Shown piece after piece: positions 21,195 to 27,269 of a stretch of DNA of 27,269 nt. The stretch covers positions 1 through 27,269 of the forward strand of contig CALSCR010002751.1 of NCBI GenBank assembly GCA_943704495.1, written 5' to 3'. The stretch's first letter is position 1, and each line of letters begins with the position of its first letter. A model generated the notes under the pieces. That model searched no databases, had not been told where the DNA came from, and saw nothing but the letters and a program-made list of their open reading frames with translations. The stretch is from Pigoraptor chileana. Its lineage: Eukaryota > Opisthokonta > Filasterea. The position numbers and the translations under genes are program-made.

Positions 21195-21540
21195 GGCGAC
21201 TATATTGTTGTACATCGGCAGTTTCGGCTGATGACGAAAGGCATTTTTGTTCCATGTATATCGATCGATTCATTCAATTGGTATTTGTATTGGAGTGATG
21301 TGATGTCACTAGTGATAACATCAGTCGCATGTTCAAATTGAAACGCATGCACGAAAAGCCACGCGGAAATCGCACTGAAAAAAATAACGGAGCTCCACGC
21401 ACATTGCCAGACCGGCAAACAACGCAACATGACAGCTGCAGCGGCACCACGCCACTACTGCCGTAATCCATGTACAATCGATAGTCTAAAAAAGTACCAT
21501 CCGCGTATAGTAGATCTCACGGTAAGATTACACAAAAAAC
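21195..21540. other. Convergent 3' spacer (glycosidase-like / GATA)
   Basis: These 346 bases between two facing stop codons should hold both 3' UTRs. I see no gene and no repeat. The open frames are short and antisense-like. Confidence 0.5.
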
Positions 21541-23616
21541 TCATTCAGCGTGTCCGCCCGTGGCCTCGCTGCCCTCGGTTGGCGGTGGCGGTGGCGGAGT
21601 CACCGTGACTGTGGTCTCACTCTGAGAGACAGCAGACAGGACAGACTGTCCGGACTCCTGGCTGGATTCACGCAGGTTCTTCTTTTCCCACTTGAAGTAG
21701 CGCAGGCCGCATGCATTACACAGGGACATTTCGCCATCGGGGCCTCTGCGCCATTGGGGCGTTCTTGTGCTCTGGCAGTTGGCGCATTGCTTCTGCCCTC
21801 GCTGGTTGTAGAAGGTCATGAACACGCCGTCGCTTTCTTTTCGCCACACATGACGCACGACGACTCCATCATTGAGGGCGGTAATTCGACTAGCTCCTTT
21901 GGACTTCGCCGCCATCGTGCCCTGCCCCGCAGCAGCCATCGATCCCGCAGTTGTGCTTTCGCTTGCAATCGATCCCTCCGAATGGTCAGTGTCAGGCAAG
22001 GACGGCCGCCGCTGTTGTGAAGGCGCGCTAATGGGCGTTTCGATCCCTTTGACATTTAACGATGCCGTCCTTATGTTTCCTGCGTTCTGCGACCTGTCTG
22101 GAGCAGGGTCTTGTTTGTAGCCATCGGCAGTTGCGGGAGTAATCTGAGAGTCCCCCAAGGCATGGGCGTCATGCGATCCTCTGCGGGCCATCGTCGGTGC
22201 CGTCGCGGCGTGATCGGCGACAGATGCGTGTATTGACGGTTTGCGTGTGATAGTAGATGCCTTCATAGCCAAAGTCGCGGATGACGACACGGTATTTGGG
22301 GCCACGTTCGACAGCACAGGATACTGCGTAGCTGTGGACAACGGAGTCACCGGGGATACAACCTGTGAAGACCACTGTGCGAGGTTGTTGTTGGTACCCA
22401 TTGCCACGGCAGCAGGCGCGTTGAGTTCGCCAGCGTTAGCGTAATTGACGACGCTTATTGGCCCCATCGCGTTTGCGGTTGCGACGTCGATGCCAAGAAC
22501 CTGTACTTGTTCCGCAGTGAGGTAGTTGATGAAATAAACGGGATATGCCTGCTGTTGTTCACCGGAGCCGGTCCCCGCAATCGCCAGTTGTGCCGGTGTG
22601 TCATCGGGAAAGACCATATGTGGCGGCATTTGCATCGCTACAAACGGTAGCTGTTGTCGCTGATGGTGTGCATGCTGTTCGCCAGCCTGAGGTTGGTGGT
22701 GCTGCTGACGATCGAACTGCAATTGTTGACGCTGGTAACGCTCGTTGGCGGACCACTGAACGGCTGCCGATGCTTGGTTGACAGATTCAGCATTATTATG
22801 CGGTTCAGCTGCTCGAATCGCCGCAGCGCGATGTCCGTCGGACTGGGATTCGTTGGGATTCTGCGAGGTGATGCTAGTTCTCGCGCGTTTCGATCGCGGC
22901 CCCTTTGCAACTGCACTTCCTGATGAGCCAGGTTGAGGCAGCGACGCTCCGGAGTCGCTACTCCCTCGTCGCCGCTTATGACGCGTCTCCCCTGAAATTT
23001 GCATATGTGTGGCGGTAGTGGAGAATGATCGATTTGCGACCAGGAATTCGTTTCCTTGTACGCCCGCACGTTGACCTCTTGTGGGTCCCGACGATGCAAT
23101 CTGGTGAGCAACAGATCCAGGACCGAATGTGTGTGTTTCGTCGCTCCATGACATGGGCTGCTGCTGTGCCGGAATGCTACGATCGAGTAGAACGTCTTCC
23201 GCGTCATCTGTTGTTGCACTGCTGTTCAATGCGCTTTCGATCTCGAAACCGAATAGAGTGGGGTTTATAAAACCACTGTTGAAGCTCGCGTCGAGTGATC
23301 TGTTTCCAGAGAGCATCGACAGATCCGGTACCATGAACTGCTGGCCCGCTCCGATGTGAGCGCGATCACTAACGGGCATCACCGGCATGCGAAGCCCGAG
23401 CGCGCCGGCAGCGCCTCTCAGCCTGGCTGGGGGGTTGTTCATCGCATCTGGCTGATGGGAATCCGAGTCAGATTCGTCGTCTGTAGCCGTATTGAATCGG
23501 CCGGCTTCTCGCTTTATCGACATCTTGCACGTGATCTCTTCGGCGCACTCGGGTGACCACGAATCGAGCCACAATGGAGTGAATGGCAGAGGATCGGCGA
23601 AGGAAGTGGTGCCCAT
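21541..23616 (-). CDS. GATA-type zinc-finger transcription factor
   Basis: A single uninterrupted minus-strand exon encodes 691 residues from ATG 23616 (MGTTSFADPLPFTPLW). The open frame extends 19 codons further upstream but has no ATG there and meets a stop. One GATA finger lies near the C-terminus: C611-AN-C614, 18 residues (QSTRTPQWRRGPDGEMSL), C633-NA-C636, followed by LRYFKWEKKNLRES. The CX2CX18CX2C spacing is the form common in plants and amoebae; the animal type has 17. The TPQWRRGP core, which contacts DNA (A/TGATAA/G) in the family, is intact. The rest is low complexity: acidic/Ser N-terminus, a basic patch (KGPRSKRARTSITS) that may be a nuclear signal, a Gln/His-rich stretch (RYQRQQLQFDRQQHHQPQ), and a Pro-rich tail (TVTPPPPPPTEG). 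It probably regulates transcription in the nucleus; targets are unknown. It is the only intronless gene of this size here. Confidence 0.93.
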   Translation of the reverse strand: MGTTSFADPLPFTPLWLDSWSPECAEEITCKMSIKREAGRFNTATDDESDSDSHQPDAMNNPPARLRGAAGALGLRMPVMPVSDRAHIGAGQQFMVPDLSMLSGNRSLDASFNSGFINPTLFGFEIESALNSSATTDDAEDVLLDRSIPAQQQPMSWSDETHTFGPGSVAHQIASSGPTRGQRAGVQGNEFLVANRSFSTTATHMQISGETRHKRRRGSSDSGASLPQPGSSGSAVAKGPRSKRARTSITSQNPNESQSDGHRAAAIRAAEPHNNAESVNQASAAVQWSANERYQRQQLQFDRQQHHQPQAGEQHAHHQRQQLPFVAMQMPPHMVFPDDTPAQLAIAGTGSGEQQQAYPVYFINYLTAEQVQVLGIDVATANAMGPISVVNYANAGELNAPAAVAMGTNNNLAQWSSQVVSPVTPLSTATQYPVLSNVAPNTVSSSATLAMKASTITRKPSIHASVADHAATAPTMARRGSHDAHALGDSQITPATADGYKQDPAPDRSQNAGNIRTASLNVKGIETPISAPSQQRRPSLPDTDHSEGSIASESTTAGSMAAAGQGTMAAKSKGASRITALNDGVVVRHVWRKESDGVFMTFYNQRGQKQCANCQSTRTPQWRRGPDGEMSLCNACGLRYFKWEKKNLRESSQESGQSVLSAVSQSETTVTVTPPPPPPTEGSEATGGHAE

Positions 23617-25200
23617 ACTGTCAGCCGTGGGGTCGAGGGGGAAAGGCTGATGACTGTCGAAATCTTCAGTCAACGCGGCGTAGAGATGAGAAACTGAGTG
23701 ACTGCGGGACCGTCAAGTTTTCGCCACTGAGCAATATTAGTCGTCAGATTGGTGCCTGTGCTGTCGAGTGCGAGCCACCGGCGTTTTCAAATCGAAAGAA
23801 TTTTCGTCGTATGCGTATGCTGGGATAGTTAATCGAACTTGGAACAGATCTCGTACAAGGTAGCGTTATTTGTCGTCCTGTTCTGTCGAGCGGAGTGTAT
23901 TATGCCGCACAAATTATATACCTCTGCAGAGATGGGCGCGTCGGAATCGCCAGCCGCTCGGCCGAGTGTGAGACTGTCACAGGCCAAAATCGAGTCAGTG
24001 CCACCGCGCGCCGACACTGGGCCCGGCACCGATGCGGACCGTAGGCGCACGGAATATCCAGTCCGCACTCTTCAGTTCGGATGGGGGCGTCGGTTGGTAT
24101 GTGACCGTCGAGATTGAGAATGTGCACTGTCAGCCACAAGCCGAACTGCGTTGCGGCAAAACCCACGAAAGGCGAGTTTGGAATGTTGCTGACCGACACC
24201 TCGTCACTGCCGGCGCCGGGCTGACTGAAGTTTGAGAGAGGGCCGCCTGCACAGAGTCGTAGCTTGTCCCCGGGTGCCCGGACTACTGCATGAAGGAGTA
24301 GATGGGCTTGCCTACAATTCATTGAATGATTGAGGAACTAATTTTAATCCCAGAATGTGAGTGGCAGTGTTCGTGTCGTGACGAGCTTGCCTCTTCGGTT
24401 TCTTTGTCAGGGTCCCGGTCACTGTGTGTAGGAATTCCGCTAGTCTCCTTCAGTGGTGGGGACAGTCCGGCACTTTTGAATCGCAGACTCATTCCAAGCA
24501 CTCTACAGTGACGACCGCCCACCCTCACTGAGTGTGTCCGCAGTGTCAAATTTTGGAAAAGCTTCGCCCGTTTCGGTCGTTGTGGGTCAATTTTTAAGTC
24601 AAGTTGTGTCCGTCGAACACTGCGTGAGTGTCCAAAACGGGAATGGCCAATATGAGAACCCCCTTAAAAAAAGTGAGAATAAAATAAACTTGAATGCTTC
24701 ATACATTTCTCATACAAAATATATTTTTTGTTTTCGATATATAAAAGTGTGACTTTTTATTGAAAGGGTGTTTGTGTAACCCAGATAAACGCCTGTTTGT
24801 ATGAATTCACTATAGCCAAATGATAGGATGATAAAGCCTTCCCGCTCACCTTGACAAAATAGAACGCCCTCCCCATATAGACGTCCAAAAGAGGAACGGA
24901 ATGCAAAGTTGGGCTCCCAAACGGGATACGTAGGCACACCGGGACATCCATTTCGGGAATCCCAAATTGGCAATGTAAGGTACAGAATTGCCTTCTTTGA
25001 CCCCGCGAGAGGACCATGCATTCCACTTGCGGGCAGTAATAACTTGAAGCAGGCACACTGGAGTTCCTTTGATATTATATGCAATGATACTTGCTATTAC
25101 TCAAGACACTGAACTCAGTATCCTCGGTATTTCTTAGTGAAGCGACGACCACCGAGCCCAAGAACCACATTGTAAGTCCTGAAGTTATACCGAGAATAAA
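23617..25200. other. Weakly resolved stretch upstream of the GATA gene
   Basis: The left part is the GATA promoter and 5' UTR. At 23900-24322 there is an open minus-strand frame (listed separately). Around 24820-25084 both strands stay open for about 80 codons. The minus frame (PIWDSRNGCPGVPTYPVWEP…) ends at a good GTGAGC donor near 24849, but I could not join it to anything. The 24660-24760 part is AT-rich. No repeat or transposon was recognised. Confidence 0.4.
23900..24322 (-). CDS. Hypothetical protein, candidate exon
   Basis: A 140-residue frame starts at ATG 24322 (MNCRQAHLLLHAV). Its middle (VRAPGDKLRLCAGGPLSNFS … NSPFVGFAATQFGLWLTVHI … DGHIPTDAPIRTEECGLD) uses mainly G/C in third codon positions, like the accepted genes nearby, which argues for coding. 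I recognise no family. A short upstream minus-strand frame (MSLRFKSAGLSPPLKE, from 24492) could belong to the same transcript. Overlapping plus-strand frames exist and one has a good GTATGT donor, so the strand is not certain. Confidence 0.3.
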   Translation of the reverse strand: MNCRQAHLLLHAVVRAPGDKLRLCAGGPLSNFSQPGAGSDEVSVSNIPNSPFVGFAATQFGLWLTVHILNLDGHIPTDAPIRTEECGLDIPCAYGPHRCRAQCRRAVALTRFWPVTVSHSAERLAIPTRPSLQRYIICAA

Positions 25201-25346
25201 TGTTTCAGTTGGCAATCGCACGTAAATCGAATTTGTCAATACTTTATATACAATAGCAGAATGTTGGGGATTTAAAATTACACACCATAAACTAGACGGA
25301 GACTTTGTCTGGGTCTCCGAAGAAGACCAAAACCATCGCCACTCAC

Positions 25347-27036
25347 GTATAAATATAGAAGCCAGCCAATCAGACAAAAGCCCACGGCTGCGCCCTCAAT
25401 TGCCATCTCGTAAGATGACCAGATGAAAAGTTCATGATAGTAACGCCAGACAGCAACGCCAATAAAGAGAGGCGGACCGAAGCACAGAAGCAGGGCAGGC
25501 AGCGTAAGAAACACCACGAATGCCGACACCACAGAGGCGACGATCGCAGCAATTGACTCTGTTGTGAATGTACAGCAAGCCTGGGTGCGCGATCCATCGG
25601 GCTCCACGAAGCCTAAGCCGTCCTGCTGCGCCGGGCCTTGGGCACTCACGTTTCCCACAATATTCTCCACAATGTCTCTGGTGAGACCGAGTGCCGGACG
25701 TACATTTTCGACGCGAAAGGGACTGCTTCGGCCCGTACCAGCAAAGACGACCATCGAAGCCACTGCGAGCATACAAAGCAGCCCGAGTAGGCGAGGGGCG
25801 AGATATTCGGAGCGTACTTTCCCCCTGTGGTTGGCAATGGACAGACATAATAGAATGGGAGCACACAGGCACATAGAAATAGCCAAAACAAAATGTTAGC
25901 TGCATGCAATGGGGAATGAACAATAACCAAACATCGTTCATAAAATCAGTAAAAACACACCATATCGCTAGAGCATTTGGAACATTACACGCACATACGC
26001 ATATCCACCTCCACACATTCGACCAAGCCCGCCTGTAAAGTGCGAAAAACTCTCTCGGAGGATCTTGAGCAACAAGTGGTGCAGCTTCGTTTTCATCGTC
26101 TGAAAGAGAAATTAAAAGGCATACACGTACGATGAGCTATTGAAAAGAGAGGCAAACAACAAACGGTCCGCACATACTCAGGGTCCAGGCATACCATGAA
26201 AACAGACTGCACTCACCGCTATTGGAGGCGTTGTCGGCGGGAAAGTTCCTGCTGGTTACGCGGCGGCCATCCGGAGCGAGCATATAGGCCCATACGCCTG
26301 TGGAATCGATACGGTGGCACATCGGGCATTCCATCCTTCCCTTGGAATTAAAGTAAGTTCCTGCGCACTCAAAGCTACAGAAGTGACAGGTGACAGGCAC
26401 GAGTACAAGGAGACCAAAACATTGTGAGTGAGTTATCGAGTGAGTAAATGTGCATGTATGTGATGGTGCCGTGTGGATGAATGCCTCTCCAACCGAGCAA
26501 ATTACAGATTTTTCAGGGTGCAACAGACAAGGGAGACCACCTTGTTGTGTCCACAAACGCACCATTCATAGTTGACCCCATAAGCACAACAAACGCGCAG
26601 ACACAATAACAGACTCACTGGAATTCGTGACGGCACCGCAGCCGCACTGTGCTACGCCGCCATCCTCTCCTAAAATCATCGCCGCACTGGGTGCATATGC
26701 CCGCTTCAATATCCTTAGTTCCAAACGCAGGTGTAACTGTCGATGGCAAAGTCCGCGAGCACAGAAAAAATCGGGTCTCATAAATATAATATTCCCAGCG
26801 ATGACATATTTTTTATATATATAAAGAAACAAAGAGCGCACAGCAGGCATGTGACATACTAAAGCGACCGCCAAGCTGGTGCAAAATGCTCATACGCACC
26901 AGTGCGGGGCACAGAACCCGGACGGGTGGAATGCGGTCGAGCCATGGCGCAAGTCCACTGGGATGGTTCCGCTACTGTGCAGTACGGACATCGCATTGCA
27001 TTGATTCTGTTGAATTCGCTGCCAATGCACGACATG
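25347..27036 (-). CDS. Membrane protein with tandem RFI2-like RING fingers (5' partial)
   Basis: Minus-strand exons: 27036-26900, 26736-26619, 26374-26217, 26099-26009 and 25824-25347, with phases matching throughout. The first visible exon is the second half of a RING: SCIGSEFNRINAMRCPYC followed by EPSQWT; its first half lies beyond the window. A complete second RING spans exons 2-3: CTQCGDDF … RCRHEFHFEC … ECPMCHRIDSTGVW, a C-x2-C, C-x-H-x2-H-x2-C, C-x2-C (RING-H2) pattern. The (C/S)(I/A)G-FN…CP-C…W spacing resembles plant RFI2-type E3 ligases. After a linker (DENEAAPLVAQDPPREFFAL) come three or four hydrophobic segments (LLGLLCMLAVASMVVF, IAAIVASVVSAFVVFLTLP, LLLCFGPPLFIGVAVW, AAVGFCLIGWLLYLY). 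The likely role is a membrane-anchored ubiquitin ligase. The 3' end is open: exon 5 stops at GTGAGT and the next acceptor near 25180 allows several frames. The 26009 donor could instead lie near 25992. Confidence 0.75.
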
Positions 27037-27130
27037 CTGCAATATTGACGGGAAAACACACACAAAGGGAGCGAGAGAGAGACAAGTATTCAACTCAGCG
27101 TCTTATCTTATGCGCGAGAGAGAGAAAGAG

Positions 27131-27175
27131 AGACCTTCAGCACTCAAAACGCCTTAGGCATAAGCCCATCGACTC

Positions 27176-27180
<5 letters not shown>
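27131..27180 (+). repeat. Intronic dispersed repeat, copy E
   Basis: Matches copy A (14961-15010) at about 41 of 50 positions without gaps. It lies between GA-rich tracts upstream of the first visible RING exon, most likely in an intron, and antisense to that gene. Confidence 0.75.

Positions 27181-27269
<89 letters not shown>
27181..27269. repeat. (GA)n microsatellite at the contig edge
   Basis: A pure GA run ends the window; shorter GA runs begin at 27070. On the gene's strand this is (CT)n. It probably marks an assembly break, with the first half of the RING gene beyond it. Confidence 0.97.

Noticed and set aside
24710-25112. Possible gene on either strand (PIWDSRNGCPG… minus, TGYVGTPGHPF… plus)
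   Set aside because: Both strands are open over the same ~240 bases, there is one good minus-strand donor but no partner exon, and no family match.
1-27269. Transposons, virus-like elements, CRISPR arrays, rRNA or tRNA genes
   Set aside because: No reverse transcriptase, integrase, transposase, capsid or terminal repeats, and no regular spacer array or RNA-gene signature was seen.

Overview
This is a contig from the nuclear genome of a unicellular eukaryote. Every gene except one is split by short spliceosomal introns (about 85-360 bases) with GTGAGT/GTATGT/GTGCGT-type donors and CAG/TAG acceptors. Coding frames are GC-rich, while introns and spacers are rich in (GT/CA)n tracts. The gene set (ARV1, protoporphyrinogen oxidase, AAMP, GATA factor, plant-RFI2-like RING, F-box/WD40) fits a free-living protist. 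I cannot place it more exactly from sequence alone. The contig starts in a (GT)n tract and ends in a (GA)n tract, as is typical of assembly breaks, and has one 10-N gap in a poly-G tract.

Layout, left to right: SAP-domain/RS protein (-, 1489-298); multi-TM + PAS + F-box + WD40 protein (+, 2617-6420); internally duplicated zinc-knuckle protein (-, 9601-7247); ARV1 lipid-homeostasis protein (-, 11364-9856); protoporphyrinogen oxidase PPOX (+, 11756-14463); AAMP WD40 protein (-, 17591-14681); secreted six-hairpin glycosidase-like protein (+, 18203-21194); intronless GATA factor (-, 23616-21541); a poorly resolved stretch (23617-25200) with one candidate ORF; and a membrane protein with tandem RING domains (-, 27036-25347, 5' end missing). 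I rebuilt the spliced models by matching intron phases at each junction and comparing with known families. PPOX, AAMP and the glycosidase-like gene close perfectly in frame. ARV1 has one unresolved junction.

The most notable object is the 1126-residue protein at 2617-6420. It joins a 5-6 helix membrane region, a PAS sensor domain, an F-box and an eight-repeat WD40 propeller in one chain. By architecture it would be a membrane-bound sensor that is itself an SCF ubiquitin-ligase receptor. This is analogous to, but not homologous in layout with, the plant LOV-F-box-Kelch proteins (ZTL/FKF1/LKP2). A second likely ubiquitin ligase, a twin-RING membrane protein, lies at the right end. A ~50-base dispersed repeat occurs at least five times, always inside introns.

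The genes do not form an operon-like pathway. They are housekeeping and signalling genes in head-to-head and tail-to-tail order. No virus-like element, plain transposon, CRISPR array, rRNA or tRNA gene was recognised.
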